Positions 26,424 through 35,275 of a stretch of 64,000 nt of DNA are shown here, piece after piece. Under the pieces are notes generated by a model. The model was not told the origin of the DNA. It did not search any database and saw only the letters and a list, made by a program, of their open reading frames with translations. Origin of the DNA: Maritalea sp047634455 (GTDB lineage: Bacteria > Pseudomonadota > Alphaproteobacteria > Rhizobiales > Devosiaceae); the NCBI RefSeq assembly GCF_047634455.1, contig NZ_JBLIAI010000002.1, positions 78,942-142,941 on the forward strand. Reading direction: 5' to 3'. The translations under genes and the position numbers were made by a program. Each line of letters starts with the position of its first letter. The stretch's first letter is position 1.

Positions 26424-27977
26424 CTAAAACGAAGAGAACAACAGCAATGCGCCAAATCCAAAAACCAGAAACGCACCGACCAATTCAGCTGTGCCCAGCA
26501 CCTCATGCCAGAACCCGCCCTTTGCTGCTGCTCGGGTTTTGGCAAAGTTTTTGAAATAGACGGCAATCGCGGCGAGCCCTGATACGGTGATTGCGGTACC
26601 CAACCCCATCAAAAATGTGGCGGCGATGCCGGCAAGCAGCAATTGCTGGGAGAGCGCAAAAGCCAAAACCACCAGCGCCCCTGAACAGGGTCTTAACCCC
26701 ACGGACATAATCAGCCCCAACTGCTCGCGCCACGAACGCCCGCGAAATTGTCCTGGCTCTGGTGTATGATGGCCATCACAGCCCTCATCATGCTCATGAT
26801 CGTGATGTGCATGGTGATTTTGCTTAGACAGTTTTCGCCAGATCAACCACAGACCAAGCATCATCACCAGTGCATACGAGGTCACCGCCATCCAATGGGC
26901 CGCATCCGACATTGCAAAACTCGTCAGCCGCAACACGCTTGCAGCAACCAAAACGAAAACCACAGCCACCACAGACTGCATCAATGCGGTCGCAAAACTC
27001 AACAAAATACCTTGCCGCAACTCACTTTCATTCGCCACCATGTAGGACGAGATCACAATCTTGCCGTGTCCGGGCCCCGCAGCATGGAAAACGCCATATA
27101 AAAAGCTCAAGCCGCCCAGCACCCAGAACGCACTACCGTCGGTGCGCATCTGCGCCATTGCATCCGTCAGCGCGCGATAAAATGCCTTTTGCTGGCTGTT
27201 AATCCAACCAAAAAACCCTGACTGCTGCCCGCCCAAATTGAGTTCCCGCGGCGGCGCAACAAAGGGCGACCCCTTCGGCTTTTGCTTCACAACAGGAGCC
27301 GCTTCAACGCGTTCCTGCTCACCACAACGCACAATAATCACATTGGACAAGTCTTTGACCGCTTGCGCCAATTCTTCAGGCAACTCAAACACGTCGGTGC
27401 CAAGCGCATAAAGCTGCTGTTCTATTGCTGGGTCGATTGGGCGCGGCCCGTTTACCTCCGCCGTGCATATTTCAGGCGCGTTGTCGAAGAAAACCGCGTC
27501 GCCTTCAGCAAATTGAAAGCCCGAATAATATTCAGGGTCTGCCACTTCAATTTCAATATCAGAAGTTGGGGCAACTGGTGTTTCAAAGTCCACAACAAAC
27601 GCCAGTTGCAAGTTTGTACCGTCATATTCCATGCGCGCGTCACGCCCGGCAAGAAATGGGATATTTGCCCCACCTTTTAAACCAGCGACCGTGTAATAGT
27701 TGAATTCCTTCAAGCCCAACATATTGTCATCTGCTAAAGGCTGCAACTCATCGCTCGACGGCACCCCGTCACCATCTTCATCCAACCCTTGTATTGCCCA
27801 CGCCGAATAAAGCGGATCGAACGTCCATGCCTGACGCAGCCCGACCATTTCACCTTGGTCGCTAAACACAACCACAACGCGCGCATCGATAAAAATGTGC
27901 GGGTGCGCAATTGCGCCGGTAGCCAAAGTCAGAAGCAGCATCAACGCTGTAAATATTTGTCGCACAAACCGATCCAT
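26424..27977 (-). CDS. DUF1007-NicO fusion, putative metal (Ni/Co) exporter
   Basis: A 517-residue fused protein. A signal-like segment (1-24) leads into a periplasmic DUF1007 domain (about 25-215, HPHIFIDARVVVVFSDQGEMVGLRQAWTFD cut to its first 20 residues). A linker (215-270) joins a NicO/RcnA-type membrane domain with FHAAGPGHGKIVISSYM, a His-rich cytoplasmic loop (HHAHHDHEHDEGCDGHH, about 400-416) and GLRPCSGALVVLAFAL. In many alphaproteobacteria these two are separate neighbouring genes. The His-rich loop suggests divalent-metal handling, probably nickel or cobalt. AAGGCG precedes the start. Confidence 0.85.
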   Translation of the reverse strand: MDRFVRQIFTALMLLLTLATGAIAHPHIFIDARVVVVFSDQGEMVGLRQAWTFDPLYSAWAIQGLDEDGDGVPSSDELQPLADDNMLGLKEFNYYTVAGLKGGANIPFLAGRDARMEYDGTNLQLAFVVDFETPVAPTSDIEIEVADPEYYSGFQFAEGDAVFFDNAPEICTAEVNGPRPIDPAIEQQLYALGTDVFELPEELAQAVKDLSNVIIVRCGEQERVEAAPVVKQKPKGSPFVAPPRELNLGGQQSGFFGWINSQQKAFYRALTDAMAQMRTDGSAFWVLGGLSFLYGVFHAAGPGHGKIVISSYMVANESELRQGILLSFATALMQSVVAVVFVLVAASVLRLTSFAMSDAAHWMAVTSYALVMMLGLWLIWRKLSKQNHHAHHDHEHDEGCDGHHTPEPGQFRGRSWREQLGLIMSVGLRPCSGALVVLAFALSQQLLLAGIAATFLMGLGTAITVSGLAAIAVYFKNFAKTRAAAKGGFWHEVLGTAELVGAFLVFGFGALLLFSSF

Positions 27978-28024
27978 TTTTTCGCCTTATGGCATACTTA
28001 TCCGCGAACTAGAGCATCAGCGCG

Positions 28025-28819
28025 CTATTCTGCCCCATCAAATAACGTCAAATCAAACTGGGCGACGTCTTTTACCAGCTCTGCAAAGCACCGCTGCACA
28101 TGCGCAGCGCTTGCTGCACCCTTTTTTGCAGTTGCAACAGATGCATCGCCAACAACGCCTTGGCTATTCAGGTCTTGGCTCATCCAGCCGAAATGATGTT
28201 TGCCGTAGCCTGACAGATGCGTCGCTGATGTCTCAATTTTCTCAAGCTTGCTTTCACATTTTTCAGCTCGACCCATGTCGACTTTTTGCGGCGCGAAATG
28301 CAGCATCAAGGATGTTTCAATGTCACCACCATGAATGCCATATTTGAGTTCTTGATCAGAAAACAAACCGTCAGGTTGCCCAAACCGCAACCATGCCGAC
28401 GACACAGCGAGCATGGAAAAATCGCGGCGCAATGCCAAAATCAATTGGTCAACCACCGCACTATTGCCGCCATGTGACGACATGATGATCAAACGCCGCC
28501 CACCCCACGCATGGAAGCGTGCGCCAACTGCGTACCAACTTTGAAAAAGATGCTCTGCATCAAAACTAAGCGTGCCAACAAAATGATCATGCTCGTCGCT
28601 GGCCCCGATGTGCTGAATGGGGAACATCAAAACATTTGCATCTATCTTCAAATCATGTGCGGCGTTCAAATGTCCTGCGGCAATGTCACAATCCGTTGAC
28701 AGCGGCAGGTGTGGCCCGTGCGGCTCGATTGCCGCCACCGGCAATACACCAACAGTCTGTGCGTCCACCAATTGTGCCAACTCATCGCGTTTCAGTTCCA
28801 TCAGATTGAAGATCGGCAT
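28025..28819 (-). CDS. Creatininase-family amidohydrolase
   Basis: A 264-residue protein with the metal-binding motifs of the creatinine amidohydrolase/MftE fold: EPHGPHLPLSTDCDIA (32-47), DEHDHFVGTLSFD, SSHGGNSAV, and GIHGGDIETSLML, where the usual HAGExETS appears as HGGDIETS. Members are Zn/Mn hydrolases of cyclic or peptide-like amides (creatinine, 2-amino-5-formylamino-6-ribosylaminopyrimidinone, mycofactocin precursor). No neighbouring gene fixes the substrate. GGAGA lies before the ATG. Confidence 0.85.
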   Translation of the reverse strand: MPIFNLMELKRDELAQLVDAQTVGVLPVAAIEPHGPHLPLSTDCDIAAGHLNAAHDLKIDANVLMFPIQHIGASDEHDHFVGTLSFDAEHLFQSWYAVGARFHAWGGRRLIIMSSHGGNSAVVDQLILALRRDFSMLAVSSAWLRFGQPDGLFSDQELKYGIHGGDIETSLMLHFAPQKVDMGRAEKCESKLEKIETSATHLSGYGKHHFGWMSQDLNSQGVVGDASVATAKKGAASAAHVQRCFAELVKDVAQFDLTLFDGAE

Positions 28820-28962
28820 CTATACGTGTCTCCGAAAAGGTCGTTCGAGTTGGTTTTGCCAGTATTTATGTTGTTTGCAAAGCGGGTCAGTTCAAATTAA
28901 CCGATTAGCGATAGTCTTAGCCATGAATTCTATTTGCTAAAACTATTGGGCTAAAAAGCACT

Positions 28963-29382
28963 ATGGCCAAGAAAACCGAAAACACCCTTCTATTCGCCCT
29001 CATCGAAGCGGGCGCATTAAGCCGCCAAGCCGCCCTTGCGCCTCTACGCGAATTGGGATTGGTGCCGGGTGATGATGCCATATTGCTTTGGCTCAATGGC
29101 AACCCAGATACAGAGTTCTCAGAAATGTTGTTTGAACTGGGGTTAGACAGAAAGACCCTGCGCACCATTTTGTTTCGGTTTCAAAACATTGCTTTGGTCA
29201 GCTGCATTCCGTCAACTGACGGCGAAGACCTAGACGTAACACTCACCGAAGGCGGCCAACGGCTGATCGATGCACTAGAGCACCATTGGCAGACGTTGGA
29301 CAAACAACTGCGCGCGCAATTTGCGCCCAAAAAAGCCAAGAAACTCAAAAAAGCGCTACACAGGTTAGCCGATAGTTTTTGA
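28963..29382 (+). CDS. Small winged-helix (MarR-like) protein
   Basis: A 139-residue protein, helical at both ends, with FRFQNIALVSCIPSTDGEDLDVTLTEGGQRLIDAL reading like the wing and last helix of a MarR-type repressor (described by the motif LTEGGQRLIDAL, residues about 92-103). The C-terminus is very basic (KKAKKLKKALHRL). There is no clear ribosome site, and the helix-turn-helix itself is degenerate. It is placed divergently from the creatininase-family gene, so a regulatory role there is possible. The family assignment is tentative. Confidence 0.6.
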   Translation: MAKKTENTLLFALIEAGALSRQAALAPLRELGLVPGDDAILLWLNGNPDTEFSEMLFELGLDRKTLRTILFRFQNIALVSCIPSTDGEDLDVTLTEGGQRLIDALEHHWQTLDKQLRAQFAPKKAKKLKKALHRLADSF

Positions 29383-29509
29383 GGTACGTTTCATTGCTCA
29401 ATAATCAGCCATACGCGGCTTGAAATATCAGGCTCCGCAATTAGCAATTTTACTTCCACCGTAAAATAGAGATACTAATCTCCACGCGCTGATTTGGCTG
29501 GAGTCCTTG

Positions 29510-30136
29510 ATGTTTATCGTGCCAATTTACTATCTCGATCTGTTTGGGGTCGCCATATTTGCAACCACCGGCGCGCTGGTGGCCAGCCGTCGACAAATGG
29601 ACATTATCGGCTTTGCATTGCTTGCCACCCTCACCGGATTAGGCGGTGGCACGCTGCGCGATCTCATTCTTGATCGGCCCGTTTTTTGGATTGTCGACCA
29701 AACCTATTTGGTCACCTGTTTGGCCATTGCTGTCGTTGCGTTTTTTGCATCTCACTTAATCCAGCGCCGCTATATTGCTTTGCTCTGGCTCGATGCGATT
29801 GGTCTGGCGGCCTATGGCGTACTTGGCGCACACATTGCGCACACCAACGGCGCAGGTTTCTTCGTTGCGACCGCTTTGGGCGTCATGACCGCCACCTTTG
29901 GCGGCATGATCCGGGACGTGGTTTGCGACGAAAATGTCCTGATTTTGCAGGACGAGATTTATGCGACCGCAGCTTTAGCTGCCGCTGGCGGATACATGGC
30001 ATTGGTTTATGCGGGCATGCCATTATTCTATGCCGCTATTCTGGGCACAACAATTGGTTTTGTGGTCCGCGCGGGCGCCATTCAATTTGGTTGGAAAATC
30101 CCAAGATACAAACCACGCGAAGGGCGCGACTATTGA
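29510..30136 (+). CDS. TRIC-type cation channel (UPF0126, YadS/YicG-like)
   Basis: A 208-residue membrane protein with seven hydrophobic segments in two homologous halves; each half carries the glycine-rich signature seen here as TGLGGGTLRDLILD (about 42-55) and TATFGGMIRDVVCDE (about 128-142). The family forms trimeric cation channels, mainly for K+, first known from animal reticulum membranes. GGAG (29499-29502) is set before ATG 29510; the TTG right before it is a less likely start. Its stop overlaps the start of the DUF6886 gene. Confidence 0.9.
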   Translation: MFIVPIYYLDLFGVAIFATTGALVASRRQMDIIGFALLATLTGLGGGTLRDLILDRPVFWIVDQTYLVTCLAIAVVAFFASHLIQRRYIALLWLDAIGLAAYGVLGAHIAHTNGAGFFVATALGVMTATFGGMIRDVVCDENVLILQDEIYATAALAAAGGYMALVYAGMPLFYAAILGTTIGFVVRAGAIQFGWKIPRYKPREGRDY

Positions 30137-30660
30137 TCCGGTTCCTCGACCAAAAACTCTATCATATCTCTGAAGACCCCAACATTGAACAATTTGAGCC
30201 ACGCCCGGATCGCCACGGCAACAACAGTGTGTGGGCAATATCGACCGCGCGTGTGCAGAATTACCTGTTCCCAAGAGACTGCCCGCGCATCTGCATATGG
30301 GCCGATGCTGCAACTCTTGAACCGGACCGCGCAAAACTTTCAAACGTGAGTTCTGTTATTGCCATCGAACAAACATGGTTTCAGCGGACCGAAAACACAA
30401 AGCTTTACGCCTATTGTTTTGACAGTGCTGGATTTACTTTGGCAGACCCAAACGCGGGCTATTTCACATCCACCACAATACAAACACCGATTGACAAAGC
30501 GGTTGTCGAAGACCCCTTACGCCAGCTCAACCTATTGGGCGCTAGACTAGAAATTCTCGCCGAACTCCACAGTTTTCGTGAAATGGTATTGGGATCCAGC
30601 TTCGCATTTTCGATGATCCGCATGCGCAACGCCGCGCCTATTCCACCGACGCCGATTTGA
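30133..30660 (+). CDS. DUF6886-family protein
   Basis: A 175-residue soluble protein beginning RFLDQKLYHISEDPNIEQFE and containing VWAISTARVQNYLFPRDCPRICIW (abridged: residues about 36-55), then ETWFQRTENTKLYAY-like strands. It resembles DUF6886, a family with no assigned function. The start is probably the TTG at 30133, which overlaps the TRIC stop (TTGA), with AAGGG about ten bases upstream; there is no ATG until far inside the conserved region. The gene overlaps the end of modC by 23 bases tail to tail. Co-translation with the channel is inferred. Confidence 0.7.
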   Translation: MIRFLDQKLYHISEDPNIEQFEPRPDRHGNNSVWAISTARVQNYLFPRDCPRICIWADAATLEPDRAKLSNVSSVIAIEQTWFQRTENTKLYAYCFDSAGFTLADPNAGYFTSTTIQTPIDKAVVEDPLRQLNLLGARLEILAELHSFREMVLGSSFAFSMIRMRNAAPIPPTPI

Positions 30661-31663
30661 AAATCACAAACATTGGCTGACCAATTTCCATTTCAAGCTC
30701 TGATATGGTTTTGAGCATCACCCGGGCGCGGACCACATTTTGTTCGACACGCACAATCACATCTGCCTGCGCTTTGTCCAGCACCCGAATGTGTTCAACA
30801 TTGCCTTGAAGCTGGTTGCGCGCACTCAAGCCCGTCAGGCGGGTTTTGGCCAACATCACATCTCTGGCCCAAATGCGCAGTTGCACATCATCCCCGACAT
30901 TCAGCTTACGATGTGGCAGATCAACAGATTGCTGACCCACGGATATGCAGGCCAAATCAAAGTCAGCATCAACCGAGCGTACCTTGCCTGTAATAACACT
31001 GGTGATGCCGTTCTCAAAAAATGCGGGACCATCAAGCTGCGCCATTGTTTCTGCCAACGGCCCTTGGGCAATGATTTTGCCGTCCTCAATGGCGATCAGC
31101 TTTTGCGCCAACTGCGCCGCCTCATCCATTTGATGCGTGACATAAAGCACGGGGATTTGTGCGGTCGCAAACTGCGTGCGGATGAGCGAAATGAGTTCAG
31201 CTTTTAGGCGCGGGTCAATTGCACTCAATGGCTCATCAAACAGCATCAGTTTTGGTTCGCCGAACAAAGCCCGCGCAATCATCACCCGCTGTTTTTCACC
31301 ACCCGACAGGTTGCGCGGCGAACGATCCAAAATCGGTTCAATTTCGAGTTGCTGTGCAAGGCTTGTAACTGAAAGTGCACTTTTGCGCCCCAATTCAATA
31401 TTCCCGCGCACGCTCAGATGTGGCAGCAAACGTGGTTCCTGAAACACCATGCCGATCTTTCGCGCTTCTGGCTTGCCCACCAGCGCTTTCCCACTCAGCT
31501 GAACGTTGGCGTCAACAGGCGTATCAAGCCCCGCCAGCACCCGCAGCATCGAAGTTTTGCCCGCCCCGGACGGGCCAACAATTGCGGTAATGCCTTGCGG
31601 CGCTGTAAACAAAAACTCAGAACCAAGATTGCCCCGCATGCCTTTGATCTGCACCTCAAGCAT
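30638..31663 (-). CDS. modC: Molybdate ABC transporter ATP-binding protein
   Basis: A 341-residue ATPase: Walker A GPSGAGKTS (30-38), Q-loop VFQEPRLLPH, signature LSGGEKQRVMIARAL, Walker B LMLFDEPLSA, switch His in YVTHQMDEA, and a C-terminal Mop/TOBE domain (about 275-341, LSARNQLQGNVEHIRVLDK cut short) that binds oxyanions. It powers molybdate uptake through ModB. ATG 31663 overlaps the modB stop by 8 bases. The 3' end overlaps the DUF6886 gene on the other strand. Confidence 0.93.
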   Translation of the reverse strand: MLEVQIKGMRGNLGSEFLFTAPQGITAIVGPSGAGKTSMLRVLAGLDTPVDANVQLSGKALVGKPEARKIGMVFQEPRLLPHLSVRGNIELGRKSALSVTSLAQQLEIEPILDRSPRNLSGGEKQRVMIARALFGEPKLMLFDEPLSAIDPRLKAELISLIRTQFATAQIPVLYVTHQMDEAAQLAQKLIAIEDGKIIAQGPLAETMAQLDGPAFFENGITSVITGKVRSVDADFDLACISVGQQSVDLPHRKLNVGDDVQLRIWARDVMLAKTRLTGLSARNQLQGNVEHIRVLDKAQADVIVRVEQNVVRARVMLKTISELEMEIGQPMFVIFKSASVE

Positions 31664-32357
31664 GACGCACCACGCGTTCACCCATCATTCGGTTTTGCAG
31701 CCAATTCAAAAGATACTCAGAACAAAGAACTGCAACTACTGAAATTGAAATGGAAACAAGGCTAAGCATCAACACCGTTTGCTGTCCATCAAACCGCTGC
31801 AATGCTGCGTGGATCGCTAATGAAAATGTTTGTGTTTCGCCCGGAATATTGGCAACAAACGTAATCGTTGCACCAAACTCCCCGAGCGCTTTGGCAAAAC
31901 CCAATATCCCCCCAGCAATGATGCCGGGCAATGACATGGGCAAATACAGCATTTTAAACCGTTGCCAGCTCGTTTTACCTGCAACAGCCAAAGCCTCTTC
32001 CAAATTTGGATCAACAGCCTCCAGCGATAGTCGGATCGGCCTCACGATCAGCGGCAGTGCCACCAGACCCGCTGCCAAACTGGCCCCGGCCGAATTGAAG
32101 GCAAATGAGATGCCCAATGGTGCAAGCAGCAACCCAATCGGTCCCAAGGGGCCGAACAGATACAAAAGTACCAACCCGGTGACCACCGGCGGCATTACGA
32201 GCGGCAGCATAATTATGGCGCTAAGCAGTTGGCGACCAACAAACTGCTTGCGCGCCAACAGGTAGGCCAGACCAAACGCCAACGGCACGGCCCAAAGCAA
32301 AGCGAAAACGGCCACTTGCAGCGACAAGAAAATAATGGACCAAATCTGTGCCGACAC
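31656..32357 (-). CDS. modB: Molybdate ABC transporter permease
   Basis: A 233-residue membrane protein with five to six spans and the binding-protein-dependent permease loop (EALAVAGKTSWQRFKMLYLP; the E-A-A-x3-G motif, about residues 120-139). It is the channel for molybdate. The start is GTG at 32357, overlapping the last base of the modA stop (TAGTG), so modA-modB-modC are translated as a coupled unit. Confidence 0.93.
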   Translation of the reverse strand: MSAQIWSIIFLSLQVAVFALLWAVPLAFGLAYLLARKQFVGRQLLSAIIMLPLVMPPVVTGLVLLYLFGPLGPIGLLLAPLGISFAFNSAGASLAAGLVALPLIVRPIRLSLEAVDPNLEEALAVAGKTSWQRFKMLYLPMSLPGIIAGGILGFAKALGEFGATITFVANIPGETQTFSLAIHAALQRFDGQQTVLMLSLVSISISVVAVLCSEYLLNWLQNRMMGERVVRHA

Positions 32358-33079
32358 TATTGTTCCTCAAGCGGTAAAAACCCATAGGCGGCAACTATAA
32401 CATGTGCTGCGTCGCTGCCAAGGAAACCCATAAACTCCGCAGCTTCTGGATTTTGTACGCCAAGCTGCACTGCCCAATATATGATAGGTGTGTGCGCAAC
32501 TTGAGAAAATTCATACGCAATATTCATGCCCAAAAGCTGTGCATCAGAAGCATAGACTATCCCGAATGGCGCTGCGCCAACTTGTACCAATCTTGCTGCC
32601 GCCCGCACATTATCCGCAGGTGCAACCTGATTTTGAACATCCGCCCACAGTCCCATATATTTTAACGCTTCCCGCGCATATATACCTGCAGGAACATGGT
32701 TAGGATCGGCAATCGCCAAACGCTTTTTCCCGAGCAATTCCGGCAAGCCACCAATTTCGGGCAAAGTCACGTCTTGGTGCGAGACAAGGACCAACCGGTT
32801 GGAGAAAAGTGGCAGCAATTCTTGCTGATTGGCAACAAATTCTGCCCATTCCTTGTTGGCTGAAATATATATATCGGCTGGCGCACCAGCTTTGATTTGC
32901 CGGGCCACACTCGAACTACTGCCAGCAACCACGCTCAAACCGTCAATGCCCGAAGCATCAACCAAACCTTGAACCACATCCACAAGACTAGCCGCGACAA
33001 AGATTTTGGCCTCAGCGAAAGCGGGCTGAGCAACCATCGACACCAACATCGCTAGTGCAAAACTTAGCCGCCACATCAT
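32357..33079 (-). CDS. modA: Molybdate-binding protein
   Basis: A 240-residue periplasmic binding protein with a signal peptide (1-22, ending in AFA-EAK), then VAASLVDVV, AGSSSSVARQIKAGAPADIYIS and DPNHVPAGIYAREAL, the residues that line the molybdate pocket in ModA proteins. ATG 33079 (or ATG 33076) begins one base after the eda stop; a frame reaching to 33181 overlaps eda and has no signal sequence. Part of the eda-modA-modB-modC transcription unit. Confidence 0.92.
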   Translation of the reverse strand: MMWRLSFALAMLVSMVAQPAFAEAKIFVAASLVDVVQGLVDASGIDGLSVVAGSSSSVARQIKAGAPADIYISANKEWAEFVANQQELLPLFSNRLVLVSHQDVTLPEIGGLPELLGKKRLAIADPNHVPAGIYAREALKYMGLWADVQNQVAPADNVRAAARLVQVGAAPFGIVYASDAQLLGMNIAYEFSQVAHTPIIYWAVQLGVQNPEAAEFMGFLGSDAAHVIVAAYGFLPLEEQ

Positions 33080-33080
33080 C

Positions 33081-33716
33081 CTATTTTCCGATTTTTGACG
33101 CTTCGCGCGCCAAGGCTTCAATCCTGTCAAAGTCGCGATTTTTAATCGCGTCAGCGGGCACAATCCACGATCCGCCAACACAAATCACATTTGGCAAACA
33201 AAGATAGTCCATCGCATTTTCTGGGCTAACGCCACCCGTTGGGCAAAACATTAGGTCAGGCAAAGGAGAAGAAAAACTCTTCAACAGTTTAGCGCCACCC
33301 ACGGCTTCTGCTGGGAACAGCTTCAAATAAGTGTAGCCCGCGTCCGAGGCGGCCATCGCTTCCGTGGCGGTCGAAACGCCGGGCAACAACGGCACATCAT
33401 ACGCCAACGCATCGCTCAAAAGATTAAGCGGCGCGCCCGGTGACACCATGAACTGAGCACCAGCTTCAATGGATTGCTCGATTTGCGCTCTGTTGCGCAC
33501 CGTGCCTGAACCAACGAATGCGCCTTCGACTTTGGCCATCGCTTTGATGATCGCCAGAGCATTTGGCGTGCGCAAAGTCACCTCAAGCGCAGGCAAACCG
33601 CCTTTAACAAGTGCACGTGCCAACGGTTCGGCAGCATCCAAATCGTCAAGCACAATGACGGGCACCACAGGTGCAGCGGACAAAATTGGGGTCAGTTTTG
33701 CAACATTTTGGGCCAT
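33081..33716 (-). CDS. eda: KDPG aldolase (2-dehydro-3-deoxy-phosphogluconate aldolase)
   Basis: A 211-residue class I aldolase with the catalytic Glu45 (LEVTLRTPNAL) and the Schiff-base Lys132 in YLKLFPAE. It splits 2-keto-3-deoxy-6-phosphogluconate to pyruvate and glyceraldehyde-3-phosphate in the Entner-Doudoroff pathway. It is the first gene of a tight cluster with modABC, an uncommon partnership with no obvious metabolic link. It is divergent from nadA, 144 bases away. Confidence 0.95.
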   Translation of the reverse strand: MAQNVAKLTPILSAAPVVPVIVLDDLDAAEPLARALVKGGLPALEVTLRTPNALAIIKAMAKVEGAFVGSGTVRNRAQIEQSIEAGAQFMVSPGAPLNLLSDALAYDVPLLPGVSTATEAMAASDAGYTYLKLFPAEAVGGAKLLKSFSSPLPDLMFCPTGGVSPENAMDYLCLPNVICVGGSWIVPADAIKNRDFDRIEALAREASKIGK

Positions 33717-33860
33717 GATCTGCCTTTCTCCAAAAAAAACACCGCAACCAGATTTGCGGGATAATCGACATTGGTTTGGGCTTTAGCACGAAGGATCAAT
33801 TGAAATACACAATAAAAATACCTAAGTTCCCGATCAACGAGGCACACAAAGGGCGAAACA

Positions 33861-34940
33861 ATGGCTCAATTGATCAATTCTGTTACCCCGCTGGATGAAG
33901 CGCGCGACATATTGAAAGGTCTATTTGACCTTAAGTTCACTAAGGCTGTGGAAAAAGAAACCGCCCCAATCTATGAACATGTCAAAGACCTGATCCCCGA
34001 GATCGAATGGCAGTTTTATGCGCCCCTGATTCGCCAAATCAATCAGTTGAAGCGCGAAAAAGACGCGGTGATCTTGGCGCACAACTATCAAACGCCGCAA
34101 ATCTATCATGGCGTGGCCGATGTTGTGGGCGACAGTTTACAGCTGGCCATTGAGGCGACCAAAGTAAGTCAATCCACCATCATTCAGTGCGGCGTGCACT
34201 TCATGGCGGAAACCTCAAAACTGTTGAACCCCGAAAAAACCGTGCTCATTCCTGATGCGCGTGCTGGTTGCTCGCTGGCGTCTTCCATTACCGCAGAAGA
34301 CGTGATGGCGATGCGCGCCCAATATCCGGGCGTACCCGTGGTGACGTACGTGAACACGTCAGCCGAAGTGAAAGCGGTCACCGATATTTGTTGCACCTCA
34401 TCCAACGCGCTCGACATTGTCGAGGGCTTGGACAGCGACACGATCATGATGATCCCCGATCAATATTTGGCGCAAAACACTGCCAAGAAGACCAAAAAGA
34501 AAATCATCACTTGGGCGGGCGCTTGCGAAGTGCATGAAACTTTCACTGCGGCTGATATCGCTGAATTGCGCGAATCTTACCCCGGCGCAAAAATCATCGC
34601 GCATCCGGAATGCCCGACCGAAGTTATCGATGCATGCGATTTTTCTGGTTCAACGTCTGGCATGATCAATTGGGTCAAAACCAAAAAGCCGAAAAATGTC
34701 GTCATGGTCACTGAGTGCTCAATGTCGGACAACGTTGCCGCAGAAACGCCCGGCGTTCAGTTTCTTAAGGGCTGTAATATCTGCCCGCACATGAAACGCA
34801 TCAATTTGGAAAATATTCTGTGGTCCCTGCATACAGGCACCGAAGAGGTCACAGTTGACCCGGCCATTGCTGAAAAAGCCCGTGGCGCTGTAGAACGCAT
34901 GATTGAATTTGGCAAAGACAAAAGAGCCAAACGGAAATAG
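33861..34940 (+). CDS. nadA: Quinolinate synthase
   Basis: A 359-residue 4Fe-4S enzyme: LAHNYQTPQIYHGVADVVGDSL (abridged; residues about 73-92) is the substrate region; the cluster cysteines are those of QCGVHFMAE, CCTSSNALD and KGCNICPHMKR. It condenses iminoaspartate with dihydroxyacetone phosphate to quinolinate in NAD synthesis. AAGGGCG precedes the ATG. nadB lies 1 kb downstream after two unrelated genes; nadC is not in the window. Confidence 0.96.
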   Translation: MAQLINSVTPLDEARDILKGLFDLKFTKAVEKETAPIYEHVKDLIPEIEWQFYAPLIRQINQLKREKDAVILAHNYQTPQIYHGVADVVGDSLQLAIEATKVSQSTIIQCGVHFMAETSKLLNPEKTVLIPDARAGCSLASSITAEDVMAMRAQYPGVPVVTYVNTSAEVKAVTDICCTSSNALDIVEGLDSDTIMMIPDQYLAQNTAKKTKKKIITWAGACEVHETFTAADIAELRESYPGAKIIAHPECPTEVIDACDFSGSTSGMINWVKTKKPKNVVMVTECSMSDNVAAETPGVQFLKGCNICPHMKRINLENILWSLHTGTEEVTVDPAIAEKARGAVERMIEFGKDKRAKRK

Positions 34941-34964
34941 TTTTGTTTGATAGGCGAAATGAAC

Positions 34965-34992
34965 AAAGCCGTGGAGCGATCCTCGGCTTTTT
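34965..34992 (+). terminator. Rho-independent terminator of nadA
   Basis: AAAGCCG/CGGCTTT (34965-34971 with 34984-34990) with an inner GGA/TCC pairing, followed by TTTTT at 34988-34992. It lies 25 bases after the nadA stop and just before the stop of the convergent phnA-like gene. Confidence 0.85.
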
Positions 34993-34996
34993 GTGC

Positions 34997-35206
34997 CTAA
35001 GCTTTCTTCAAAAACTCAGTGCGCAAAACAATCGTTGACTTGCCAATCCGGCATTCAACTTCACTGTCTTTATCCGTGGTGTGAATATTCTTGATCGTGG
35101 TGCCACGTTTCAAGGTTTTGGACATGCCCTTAACCTTGAGGTCTTTATTGACCTGAACACTGTCGCCATCTTCTAGTTCTGCGCCATTGCAATCACGTGC
35201 ACTCAT
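34997..35206 (-). CDS. PhnA-like C-terminal domain protein
   Basis: A 69-residue protein matching the C-terminal beta-barrel of PhnA (DCNGAELEDGDSVQVNKDLKVKG and GTTIKNI...IGKSTIVLRTEFLKKA, given in pieces). The N-terminal zinc ribbon of full-length PhnA is missing, as in many short members. Despite the old name 'alkylphosphonate utilization protein', the family's role is not settled and no phosphonate genes are near. It is a single gene between nadA and creA. Confidence 0.8.
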   Translation of the reverse strand: MSARDCNGAELEDGDSVQVNKDLKVKGMSKTLKRGTTIKNIHTTDKDSEVECRIGKSTIVLRTEFLKKA

Positions 35207-35215
35207 TTCAAAAAC

Positions 35216-35240
35216 CCTCGCTCAAATTGATTGAGCGAGG
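35216..35240 (-). terminator. Hairpin terminator upstream of the PhnA-like gene
   Basis: A perfect 10-bp hairpin CCTCGCTCAA/TTGAGCGAGG with a 5-nt loop, followed on the minus strand by GGTTTTTG. It closes the creA transcript, though the arm ends only ten bases ahead of the PhnA-like start codon. Confidence 0.75.
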
Positions 35241-35275
35241 CATAACCGACTTCGACCAAATTGTCGCGCAAAAAC

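Noticed and set aside
29686..30132. Long upstream extension of the DUF6886 frame
   Set aside because: It overlaps the TRIC channel gene in a different frame and has low-complexity Cys/Arg/His-rich sequence typical of a shadow; the conserved part starts only after 30133.
34997..35206. PhnA-like gene as evidence of phosphonate use
   Set aside because: Only the C-terminal domain is present and no phosphonate-degradation gene is nearby; the name is historical.
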